DNA from: an uncultured Bacilli bacterium
Lineage (GTDB): Bacteria > Bacillota_I > Bacilli_A > RFN20 > CAG-826
NCBI GenBank assembly: GCA_944358755.1
Contig: CALVRY010000002.1
Span: 1 to 31,179, forward strand
Reading direction: 5' to 3'
DNA: 31,179 nt
Both the position numbers and the translations under genes were made by a program. The notes beneath the pieces are model-generated. The model made no database searches and had not been told where the DNA came from. It saw only the letters and a list, made by a program, of their open reading frames with translations. Positions 23,258 to 31,058 of the stretch are shown here, in pieces. Every line of letters starts with the position of its first letter. Position 1 is the stretch's first letter.

Positions 23258-24298
23258 ATGAAAAAGATTTTATTACTTTGCAGTTTAGCTCTAACAGGAA
23301 TTATTGGAGCAACAGTCGTATCTTGTGGTGGCGATACACCAAACCCAACTCCAGATAATCCAGGCGGAAATAATGGTGGAAACAATAACAACAATAACAA
23401 CGATGATACTTTTGATACATCTAAAAATATTTCACTTTATTCAAGAGAATCTGGCAGCGGAACAAGAGAATGTTTCTTTGAAGGTATTGGATATGGTGAT
23501 GTCAAAAAAGATGATAAATGGAATAAAGGTGTAACAGTTTCTGCTCAATCTAGTAATGGTGCAATCATGAGCGCTGTTGGTAGTGATCAATACGCTTTAG
23601 GTTATTGCTCATTAGATTCACTTGATACAGTTTCAACAATTAAAGGTTTAAAATTCAATGGTGTTGAAGCATCAAATGAAACAGTTGTTGATGGAACTTA
23701 TGGTTTACAAAGAAATTTCAACTATGTTGTAAGAGATTCAGCTCTTTATACAGATGCAAAAAAAGCTAAAGCTAAAGAAGCTTTTGAAGTCTTTATGACA
23801 GAATCTTCAGAAGGTTTACAAGCAATTGCAGCTCAAGGTGGTATTTTAACAAAGAACGTTATCACAGCTAAAAAATGGTCTGAAATTGCTGCAGAAAAAT
23901 TCCCAGGACTTGATATTGATGGTGTTGAATTAAGAGCTTGCGGTTCAACTTCTGTTGAAAAAGTTCTTGGTGGTTTAGCTGCTTCATTTGAAGAATTAAC
24001 TGGTTGTAAAGTTTCACCAAATCAAAGCGGTTCTGGCGATGCTGTAAAAGGTGTTACAGCAAGTGGTGAAGGCGCTGAAATTTATGGTGATATTGGTTTC
24101 TTATCAAGAGAAATCAACGCTGAAGAAAAAGCTTCGTTAAATACAAACAATACAAATGGTGCTATCTGTAAAGATGCTGTTGTCCCAATTGTTAATGTCA
24201 AAAATACAGCAGTTGAAAATGTTACAGCCGATATTTTAGCAAAAGCTTATAAAGGCGAAGTTAAAACTTGGTCTGCTTTCATTGAAGCGATTAAATAG
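23258..24298 (+). CDS. pstS: Phosphate-binding lipoprotein, circularly permuted PstS
   Basis: This 346-residue lipoprotein (lipobox VVSC, Cys23) has a flexible Pro/Asn/Gly linker (28-50) and then a PstS fold in swapped order. Residues 58-198 are the normal second half: ISLYSRESGSGTRECF (58-73), where phosphate receptors have S-R-x-x-G-S-G-T, then ALGYCSLDSL, LKFNGVEASNETVVDGTYGL, and a C-terminal-like EAFEVFMTESSEGLQAI. Residues 224-346 are the normal first half: ACGSTSVEKVLGGLAASFEE (227-246), QSGSGDAVKGV, GDIGFLSRE (277-285), AVVPIVNVKN, then YKGEVKTWSAF, which in ordinary PstS directly precedes the SREEGSGT strand. About 25 residues join the old ends. All phosphate-contacting motifs are present once. 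The start at 23258 is set by GAGGAGAAG; a longer frame lacks a signal. It leads pstC, pstA and pstB. Confidence 0.88.
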   Translation: MKKILLLCSLALTGIIGATVVSCGGDTPNPTPDNPGGNNGGNNNNNNNDDTFDTSKNISLYSRESGSGTRECFFEGIGYGDVKKDDKWNKGVTVSAQSSNGAIMSAVGSDQYALGYCSLDSLDTVSTIKGLKFNGVEASNETVVDGTYGLQRNFNYVVRDSALYTDAKKAKAKEAFEVFMTESSEGLQAIAAQGGILTKNVITAKKWSEIAAEKFPGLDIDGVELRACGSTSVEKVLGGLAASFEELTGCKVSPNQSGSGDAVKGVTASGEGAEIYGDIGFLSREINAEEKASLNTNNTNGAICKDAVVPIVNVKNTAVENVTADILAKAYKGEVKTWSAFIEAIK

Positions 24299-24312
24299 TT
24301 GTTTGAAAGGCT

Positions 24313-25371
24313 ATGTTAGAGGAACTTAATAAAGATAATATAGTTCAAGAAGATAAAAAATTTAAGAGGAAGGAATTAACTGATCGAATAGTGAAGTTAA
24401 TCTTCCTCTTTATTGCTATTATTTGCGCAAGTTTTGTCATCTTTATTGTTATATTTATCTTAGAAAAAGGTATCGAGCCATTTGTAAAAAATTATTCACT
24501 TGTTGAAGGCGAAGTTGTTCAACAAAATATTGGATTATTTTTTACAAATACACGTTGGCTATATGATGGGAATGGAGGAATGGGCTTCCTTCTTTTAACG
24601 ACACTTTATACAACACTTTTATCGTTAATAATTAGTATCCCTGTCTCAATTTTTACGGCTTTATTTATCGTAAGAATGGCTCCAAAAAGAGCAAAACCAG
24701 TTATTAAAACTTGTGTTGAACTATTATCATCAATTCCATCAGTTATTTATGGTATTTTTGGTATGGGTGTTATTTGTCCAATTATCCAAATGGCGCCTGT
24801 TCAAACTTTTGCAGGTAATTCGATTTTATCAGCTTCGCTTGTCCTTGCTTTAATGTCAATTCCAACCATCACGATGGTTTCAATAAACGCAATTGAAGCG
24901 GTTGATAAAAGTATGATTAATGCCTCGATTGCGCTTGGTGCAAGTAATGCACAAACAAATTTAAAAATAGTATTATTTTCTGCAAAAAGTGGTATTTTTG
25001 CGGGGATAATTTTAGGAGTAGGCCGTGCTCTTGGTGAAGCAACTGCTGTTCAAATGGTTATTGGAAATAACGCAAATGGTCTTGGATTTTATAATCCATT
25101 AAATCCTGGTATGACCTTAACTAGTGCCATGCTTAGTGGAATTGGTGAAGCAAGTGGCATAGGATACGACGTAAGATTTTCTTTAGGTATTGTTTTAATT
25201 TTGGTTATTTTAATGATTACATCGATTTTAAATGTTGTTAAAAATAAGATGGACGTTATCAAAACTAAAAACAGTACAAGTGTAATCAAGAAAATTGGGA
25301 AATTCTTTTCCAGCGACATCGCTTTTATAAGGACTTATTTCAATGACAAATTTAAAAAAGATAGTAAATAG
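24313..25371 (+). CDS. pstC: Phosphate ABC importer permease PstC
   Basis: This 352-residue permease has TM1 at about 28-52, an extracytoplasmic loop with GLFFTNTRW, then five further helices. Typical PstC stretches are SIPSVIYGIFGMGVICP, NASIALGASNAQTNLKIVL (the coupling EAA-type loop) and GRALGEATAVQMVIGNN. Length is near normal. It starts 14 bases after pstS and overlaps pstA by 29 bases. It pairs with PstA to form the channel. The long basic C-terminal tail is cytoplasmic. Confidence 0.93.
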   Translation: MLEELNKDNIVQEDKKFKRKELTDRIVKLIFLFIAIICASFVIFIVIFILEKGIEPFVKNYSLVEGEVVQQNIGLFFTNTRWLYDGNGGMGFLLLTTLYTTLLSLIISIPVSIFTALFIVRMAPKRAKPVIKTCVELLSSIPSVIYGIFGMGVICPIIQMAPVQTFAGNSILSASLVLALMSIPTITMVSINAIEAVDKSMINASIALGASNAQTNLKIVLFSAKSGIFAGIILGVGRALGEATAVQMVIGNNANGLGFYNPLNPGMTLTSAMLSGIGEASGIGYDVRFSLGIVLILVILMITSILNVVKNKMDVIKTKNSTSVIKKIGKFFSSDIAFIRTYFNDKFKKDSK

Positions 25372-26704
25372 TACTAAAGAAACCTTTGTCGATATTGGTT
25401 TAGGCTTTAAAAAATCTTTTAAAAACTTTATTAACTTTTTTAAAGTTGATAAATCTTTTAAATCGATGAATTCAAAACAAAAAAGACATTATATTGCTAG
25501 AAAACTTAAAGATGGCGGAATAAATGTTGGAACTGTGTGTTTTGGTCTTTTTACAGTTGCGATGTTAATTTGGATGGTTGTTTATATTTTTACAACTGGA
25601 TCTAGCACATTGACCTGGGAATTTATCACTTCTGATTACACAAAAGAATCATTAACCCTTTATACAGGTGAAAAAAATTATTTTGAAGCTGGCGATTTAA
25701 CTTTTGAAAATACAACAAATGCTGAGATTTTCTCAGAAAAATGGGGCGTTGCACTTGAAAACGGCGTCGACAATATGCAAAACAATATAGTTTATGTTGT
25801 TCATATTGAAGATGGATCCCCTTTTAATGATTTTGTAAATAAAGATGGAGAAGCAGTTGAAATAAGTGATAATTTTTATTGCAACTATCTTTCAGTTAGT
25901 AAAACTGGAGCAGATTTTTCGCAATTAAATGGATCAGAATTAACTGCGGAAGAAATGTGCCAGGAACTTGAGCAATCAAATTATATTTTGGGCGCTAATT
26001 TTATGACAAAAGGTGAAGGTATTAAAGGATCTTTACTTACAACTTTAATGTTGATTGGTTTTTCGCTTTTATTTTCTTTGCCACTTGGAATTGGAGCAGC
26101 AATTTATCTTGGAGTTTATGCAAAAAATGGGCCAATTACCAAGGGAATTAGAACTTTAATTGATGTTACAAGTGGAATTCCTTCAATTATTTTCGGTCTT
26201 GCTGGCGCCGTTATTTTTATTCCTTTTGTTAATTCCATTTCAGGATTGACTGGTGGAAATATTTTTACAGGTTCGCTTACGATGGCGTTAATGCTTTTAC
26301 CAACAATTGTTAAAACAACCGAAGAATCAATTAATGTTATTCCAAAGAGTTTAACGCAAGCTTCTCTTGCGCTTGGTGCAAGTAGAACTCAAACAACGTT
26401 TAAAGTTGTTTTGCCAAATGCAATGCCAGGAATTTTAACTTCTACCTTACTTTCAATTGGTAGAATTATTGGCGAATCAGCAGCACTTGTCTTTGCTATG
26501 GGTTCGATGATTGGAAATACAGCATCCCTTTCTTCAGGATATGCCTCGCTTGCAGTTCATATTTATGTAATTTTAGGAGGAGAAGCACCTCGATATGCGG
26601 CAGCTTGTGCCATTGCAATAATTATTTTAATAGTTGTTTTAGTGCTTTCCCTTCTCGTTAAATTAATTTCACTTAGATTAAATAGATTTAAAGGAGCTCA
26701 ATAA
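25343..26704 (+). CDS. pstA: Phosphate ABC importer permease PstA with a large extracytoplasmic insert
   Basis: Residues 220-453 are a standard PstA core: GIKGSLLTTLMLIGFSLLF, GIPSIIFGLAGAV, SLALGASRTQTTFKVVLPNA (coupling loop) and GRIIGESAALVFAMGS. PstA is usually about 290 residues; this one has 453. The surplus is a basic N-terminal cytoplasmic region of about 60 residues and, between TM1 (about 62-84) and the second helix (about 228), an extra acidic, hydrophilic stretch of about 115 residues (100-215, for example NNIVYVVHIEDGSPFNDF) that must face outside. Cys180 and Cys206 there could form a disulphide. The insert may dock the permuted PstS; that is a guess. The start is set by AAGGAC inside the end of pstC. 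Confidence 0.9.
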   Translation: MTNLKKIVNSTKETFVDIGLGFKKSFKNFINFFKVDKSFKSMNSKQKRHYIARKLKDGGINVGTVCFGLFTVAMLIWMVVYIFTTGSSTLTWEFITSDYTKESLTLYTGEKNYFEAGDLTFENTTNAEIFSEKWGVALENGVDNMQNNIVYVVHIEDGSPFNDFVNKDGEAVEISDNFYCNYLSVSKTGADFSQLNGSELTAEEMCQELEQSNYILGANFMTKGEGIKGSLLTTLMLIGFSLLFSLPLGIGAAIYLGVYAKNGPITKGIRTLIDVTSGIPSIIFGLAGAVIFIPFVNSISGLTGGNIFTGSLTMALMLLPTIVKTTEESINVIPKSLTQASLALGASRTQTTFKVVLPNAMPGILTSTLLSIGRIIGESAALVFAMGSMIGNTASLSSGYASLAVHIYVILGGEAPRYAAACAIAIIILIVVLVLSLLVKLISLRLNRFKGAQ

Positions 26705-26706
26705 GA

Positions 26707-27555
26707 ATGATTGAATTTGAAAATGAACAAACAAATGTAGAGCAAAAAGTAGATAATTCTGCTAATACTTTACTTGATAAAGAAGAGTTCAAAAATCCTG
26801 AAAATATTGCATTTTCTTGTAGGAATGTTGATCTTTATTATGATTATGGTGAAAAACATTCATTAAAAAACATCAATATTGATATTTTAAAAAATAAAGT
26901 TACAGCATTTATTGGGCCTTCTGGATGTGGAAAATCTACTTTACTTCGTTGCTTTGATAGGATGAATGATTTAATTGATGGATGTAAAGTTACTGGTGAT
27001 ATAAAGTATATGGGCCAAGACATTAATGAAATCAACACAATCTATTTAAGAACAAAAGTTGGCATGGTCTTCCAACAACCAAATCCTTTTCCGATGTCGA
27101 TTAGAAACAATATTTGCTATGGACCACGTTGCCAAGGAATTAAAAACAAAGATACTTTAAATAAAATTGTTGAACAATCATTAAAAGATAGTGCCCTTTA
27201 TGATGAAGTTAGCGATAGACTTGATGCAAGTGGACTTTCTTTAAGTGGCGGACAACAACAAAGACTTTGTATTGCTCGTACAATTGCAATGTCTCCTGAT
27301 GTTATTTTAATGGATGAGCCAACTAGTGCACTTGATCCAATTGCAACTTTAAAAATTGAAGAGTTGATTAAAGAACTTAAGAAAAAATATACTATTATTA
27401 TAGTTACGCACAACATGCAACAAGCGGCTAGAATTAGCGATTATACTGCATTCTTTATGCTTGGTGAACTTGTTGAGTTTAATGAAACTGAAGAATTCTT
27501 CGCTCATCCAAGAGATAAACGTAGCGAAGATTATATTACGGGGAGATTTGGTTAA
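26707..27555 (+). CDS. pstB: Phosphate ABC importer ATPase PstB
   Basis: This 282-residue cytoplasmic ATPase has Walker A GPSGCGKST at 70-78, Q-loop VFQQPNPFPM near 121-130, signature LSGGQQQRL at 179-187, Walker B VILMDEP at 199-205 and switch His in VTHNMQQAAR. The N-terminal 35 residues, acidic and rich in Asn/Gln, extend beyond the usual start (about 250 residues is typical). An AAGGAG ribosome binding site supports this start. The stop/start overlap with phoU is one base (TTAATGG). It would power PstCA-mediated phosphate uptake. Confidence 0.96.
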   Translation: MIEFENEQTNVEQKVDNSANTLLDKEEFKNPENIAFSCRNVDLYYDYGEKHSLKNINIDILKNKVTAFIGPSGCGKSTLLRCFDRMNDLIDGCKVTGDIKYMGQDINEINTIYLRTKVGMVFQQPNPFPMSIRNNICYGPRCQGIKNKDTLNKIVEQSLKDSALYDEVSDRLDASGLSLSGGQQQRLCIARTIAMSPDVILMDEPTSALDPIATLKIEELIKELKKKYTIIIVTHNMQQAARISDYTAFFMLGELVEFNETEEFFAHPRDKRSEDYITGRFG

Positions 27556-28198
27556 TGGAAATTCGTGAAAAAATTAATTTAATTAGTGAAAATCTTTTAA
27601 AGATGTTTGAAACAACCATCTCTTATTTAAACAATGCTTTTTCTTATTATAATAATGAAGCAAACAAAAAAGATGAGATGATAAATGATGATATTATCGA
27701 TAGACTTGAAGGCAAATCGAAGAAGATTGTCTTTTAGTTATTTTGAAAGAGAGGCCTTTTGCAAGCGATTTGCGCAAAGTAACGGGTTATTTTAAACTTG
27801 TAGAAGATATTGAAAGACTTGGAGATCACGCAGAAGACATCGCTTGGGTTAGTAAGAATTTATATAAAGCAAAAGAAGCTTATCGCTCTCCAAATGTTGA
27901 AAAAATTATCAATGTTGCATTATCAATGGTAAATGATGCTTATAAATCTCTTGCGACTGGAGATAGTGAACTTGCAAAAGATGTCATTAAAAGAGATGAC
28001 ATTGTTGATGCTTTATATCTTGATCTTTTAAAAGAAATTCCAGTTTCTAAAGAAAATTATGCCTTAAATGATGCTTATGTAATTTATACAACTCTTTTAG
28101 TGAAATATGTTGAAAGAATTGCAGATCACGCAAGCAACATTGCTGAATGGGCAGTTTACATTCAAAATGGTTATTATAAGGATAAAGTGATAATATAA
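27555..28198 (+). pseudogene. phoU: phoU, interrupted by a frameshift
   Basis: The phosphate signalling protein PhoU should be about 215 residues in two similar three-helix bundles. Here the first 60 codons (MEIREKINLI...) run into TAG at 27735-27737, while the rest (from about 27734, LVILKERPFASDLRKVTGYF, then DIERLGDHAEDIA and a second half with VERIADHASNIAEW) is open in the -1 frame up to 28198. One additional T in the TTTT run at 27732-27735 would restore a continuous protein of about 214 residues with all helices. A sequencing or assembly error in the homopolymer, a real recent mutation or recoding are all possible; the motif is not a classical slippery heptamer. Both halves otherwise look well conserved, favouring an error or a very young mutation. 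PhoU normally damps the PhoR kinase via PstB. Confidence 0.85.
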
Positions 28199-28885
28199 AT
28201 GGGTATGAGTAAGTCTTATTTAATTTATTCTTTAGAAGACGATTCAAATATTGCACATATTATTTCTTTAGCGCTTTCAAAACAAGGTTATGAGATAAAA
28301 ACTTTCGCAACTTATGCTGGATTTTGTCAAGCATTTGAAAAAGAAAAACCAGACATGATTCTTCTTGATCTCATGCTTCCAGATGCAAGCGGGGAAGATA
28401 TATTAAAAGCGATAAGAAGTGATGAAACAAATGATGCGATTCAAATAATTATTGTTAGTGCCAAAAATCGAACCATCAATAAAATTGATGGGCTCGATCT
28501 TGGTGCCGATGATTATATTGCAAAACCTTTTGATGTTTTAGAGCTAATTAGTCGAGTAAACGCTCGTGCAAGAAGAAAAATCAAAAAAGAAAATTACAAA
28601 ATTAGAAATATTACTTTTGATCCAGTCAATAATTATTTTCTTTTAGATGAAAATGTAATTCCTTTTACAACGAGCGAACTTAAGATATTTAGACTTTTAT
28701 TTAAAAGAAAAGGTGAACCAATTTCTCGAGATGAATTTTTTAATGTAATCTGGGGAAATGATGTGAGCTATGAAACAAGAATTTTAGATATGCATATCAA
28801 AGAAATTCGTCGAAAGATTGGAAAGGAAAATAGCGATCTTATTCAAACAATTTACGGAATTGGATATCGCATGAAAAATGAATAA
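28199..28885 (+). CDS. phoP: OmpR-type response regulator PhoP/PhoB
   Basis: This 228-residue regulator has a receiver domain (EDD at 13-15, phosphoacceptor Asp57 in LLDLMLPD, Lys109 in AKPFD) and a C-terminal winged helix (FTTSELKIFRLLF; SRDEFFNVIWG; TRILDMHIKEIRRKIG; IQTIYGIGYR). Paired with the kinase overlapping its 3' end and located behind pst genes, it is the phosphate regulator that should bind the TTTACA repeats before pstS. The ATG directly abuts the phoU stop; ATG 28205 is an alternative, as no strong ribosome binding site decides. Confidence 0.9.
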   Translation: MGMSKSYLIYSLEDDSNIAHIISLALSKQGYEIKTFATYAGFCQAFEKEKPDMILLDLMLPDASGEDILKAIRSDETNDAIQIIIVSAKNRTINKIDGLDLGADDYIAKPFDVLELISRVNARARRKIKKENYKIRNITFDPVNNYFLLDENVIPFTTSELKIFRLLFKRKGEPISRDEFFNVIWGNDVSYETRILDMHIKEIRRKIGKENSDLIQTIYGIGYRMKNE

Positions 28886-30554
28886 AAAGAACGTTTTATT
28901 TGATGTTTTATTTGTCTTTTTTCTAACTTTTATTTTATTAATTGTTTCTTTTTCGACCTCTTTTTCACTTTCAAACACTGAAGCAAGAAATGATTTAAAA
29001 GCTTACGCTAATGAAGTTAGTTTATCAATTAATGAAAATGAGTCTTTTGATTCGATAAAAAATAGTTATTCTAATGTTCATGATTTAAGAATTACAGTTT
29101 TTGATGAAAAAGCAGAAGTATTACTCGAAATAAATAATGATGAAATTGAGCCGGCACAAGAAGATAGATTAAGTGAGCTAGAAAATAATTTAAATTCTTA
29201 TTATTACAAAGATTCAATAACGCTTGGTTATAGTGTTTTATATTATGTTCAAGAGTTAAATAATGGATTTATTAGAGTAGGTTTGCCTCGTTCCAATATT
29301 GAAAAAACTTCTTTTGATATTTTAATTTATGGAAGTGTTGTGATTGTTGGAGTTGTTCTTGTTTATGGATTTATAAAATATCGAATTTATAAGAAAACAG
29401 TTTCTAGATTAAAAGAAAACGTTGAGTCGCTTGAAGAAATTGCTGGGTTAAATTATGATTTATCAAGTGATGATGGATATAAAATTATTAATCGAACTTT
29501 AGCGCAAACAAGTAATGTTATCAAAGAACAAATCGAAAAACTTAAGTCAGAAAAAGTTAAAACAGAATATATTTTAGATGCAATTGAAGAAGGGTTTATT
29601 GTTATTGATGGAGACAATAAATGTGCCTTAATTAATAAGTTTGCACTTACAAAATTGAATTTAAAAAGAGAAAATGTTTTAAATCAAAATTATCATGTAT
29701 TAGCTCTCGGTGATGAACTAAATAATGGGGTTTTGCAGGCTTTTCGATATAATTCAAGTGGTTTTGATAAAGAAATTAATGGAGCAATTTATCGCTTTTT
29801 ATTAACAAAAATTGATTTAAGATGGCTTGAAAAAAGTGCTAAAAGTGGAATTGGAATAATCTTTTTTAATGTTACTCAAGAAAGATTAAATGAAAGAATT
29901 AGAAGAGAGTTTTTCCAAAACGCATCGCACGAACTCAAAACACCTCTTACAACGATTATTGGTTATGAAGAGATGTTACAAAACGGACTTATTGATGAAC
30001 CAAACGAAATTCAAAGAGCAAGAGAAGCAGTTATTAAAGAAAGCAAAAGAATGGAAAGTGTAATCGAAGATATGCTTGCTCTTTCTTCTCTTGAATACAA
30101 TATGTCTAATGAGAAAAAAGTTGAGATTGATGTAAAAAGCGCAATTAAAGATATCGTTTCTTCTTTTGATTATTTAATAAACGAGCACAAAATTAAATGC
30201 AAAGTTATACTGACTGATTTAACTTTAAAAATGATTCCAAAAGATTTTGATCGTTTGGTGAGAAATATTTTAAGTAACGCCATTAAATATAATAAAGAGA
30301 GTGGCGAAATCAAAATTAGATTAACAAAAGAATATTTAAGTATAAAAGATACTGGAATCGGAATTGACTCAAAAGATATCAACAGAATCTTTGAAAGATT
30401 TTATCGTGTAGATAAAGGTCGAAGTCGAGAAAAAGGCGGCACAGGGCTTGGTTTAGCTATCGTTAAACACATTTGTTTAAATTATGGGTTTAAAATAGAA
30501 GTAAATTCCAGAATTATGGAAGGCACTGAATTCAAAATTTACTTTAATAATTAA
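28878..30554 (+). CDS. phoR: Phosphate sensor histidine kinase PhoR
   Basis: This 558-residue membrane kinase has TM1 at about 7-32, an extracytoplasmic domain of about 110 residues, TM2 at about 147-167, a HAMP-like linker, a PAS domain (YILDAIEEGFIVIDGDN near 231-247), a dimerisation/phosphotransfer domain with His351 in NASHELKTPLTT, and an ATPase domain (RLVRNILSNAIKYN; KDTGIGID; FYRVDKGRSREKGGTGLGL). This is the usual Firmicute PhoR architecture. It overlaps the regulator gene by eight bases and closes the pst-pho block before a terminator. With phoU broken, its signalling could be altered. Confidence 0.93.
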   Translation: MNKKNVLFDVLFVFFLTFILLIVSFSTSFSLSNTEARNDLKAYANEVSLSINENESFDSIKNSYSNVHDLRITVFDEKAEVLLEINNDEIEPAQEDRLSELENNLNSYYYKDSITLGYSVLYYVQELNNGFIRVGLPRSNIEKTSFDILIYGSVVIVGVVLVYGFIKYRIYKKTVSRLKENVESLEEIAGLNYDLSSDDGYKIINRTLAQTSNVIKEQIEKLKSEKVKTEYILDAIEEGFIVIDGDNKCALINKFALTKLNLKRENVLNQNYHVLALGDELNNGVLQAFRYNSSGFDKEINGAIYRFLLTKIDLRWLEKSAKSGIGIIFFNVTQERLNERIRREFFQNASHELKTPLTTIIGYEEMLQNGLIDEPNEIQRAREAVIKESKRMESVIEDMLALSSLEYNMSNEKKVEIDVKSAIKDIVSSFDYLINEHKIKCKVILTDLTLKMIPKDFDRLVRNILSNAIKYNKESGEIKIRLTKEYLSIKDTGIGIDSKDINRIFERFYRVDKGRSREKGGTGLGLAIVKHICLNYGFKIEVNSRIMEGTEFKIYFNN

Positions 30555-30621
30555 GTTTTTAACTACTTTAACACTTACTCACAAAAAATAACTTATTTTT
30601 CATAATTTTTTGTTTCAGAGT

Positions 30622-30694
30622 TAGGAAAAATGTAGCGAATTATTTTTCCTAGAAGAAAATTTTTAAAAAAAGTTGAAATTTTTTTAACTTTTTT
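30622..30694 (+). repeat. Two stacked AT-rich hairpins behind phoR
   Basis: TAGGAAAAAT (30622-30631) pairs perfectly with ATTTTTCCTA (30642-30651), and AAAAAAGTT (30666-30674) pairs with AACTTTTTT (30686-30694). The second ends in a U-run and could act as a weak terminator. Both lie just before the stronger terminator at 30702-30733. Confidence 0.55.
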
Positions 30695-30701
30695 CGAACT
30701 G

Positions 30702-30733
30702 ACCTCCTTTGTACTATATGAAGGAGGTTTTTT
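30702..30733 (+). terminator. Rho-independent terminator of the pst-pho operon
   Basis: ACCTCCTT (30702-30709) and AAGGAGGT (30721-30728) form an eight-pair stem with an 11-base loop, followed by TTTTT. It lies about 150 bases after phoR. Confidence 0.85.
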
Positions 30734-30963
30734 ATGACTTAAAGGCGTATGTAACTTGCAAATAAAAAATAGAATTATTTTAATAAATTACTTATATTAA
30801 AATTGCTCGCAAAAACTTTAAATTAATCTTATGTACGCTATATGGATGATAGCCAAGTGATATAACGTGTTTAGGATTGTACCAATTAAAGAACGATTAA
30901 TTTTAATAAAGAGTGATTTAAGATAAACCACTTTAATTAGCAAGTAGACATAAAAGCTGTAAA

Positions 30964-30979
30964 ACTTTCACGTGAAAAT
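30964..30979. promoter_or_regulatory. parS-like ParB-binding site
   Basis: The central 12 bases TTTCACGTGAAA (30966-30977) are identical to the core of the bacterial parS site (TGTTTCACGTGAAACA in B. subtilis); only the two outermost bases on each side differ. It lies in the gene-poor end. A site for chromosome partition protein ParB (Spo0J) is the best reading from sequence; no parA or parB gene is in the window. Confidence 0.5.
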
Positions 30980-31042
30980 CTGAAAATTTATTTTAAAAAA
31001 TTAATAAAATTTCTAAAAATACGATTATTATCGGTTTTAAAA

Positions 31043-31058
31043 GTTTCTACGTGAAAAC
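31043..31058. promoter_or_regulatory. Degenerate second parS-like element
   Basis: GTTTCTACGTGAAAAC resembles the parS core with one inserted T on the left side, and its arms (AAAAGTTTC / GAAAACTTTT) can form a hairpin. It lies about 77 bases from the better site. It may be a decayed parS or an unrelated palindrome. Confidence 0.25.
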
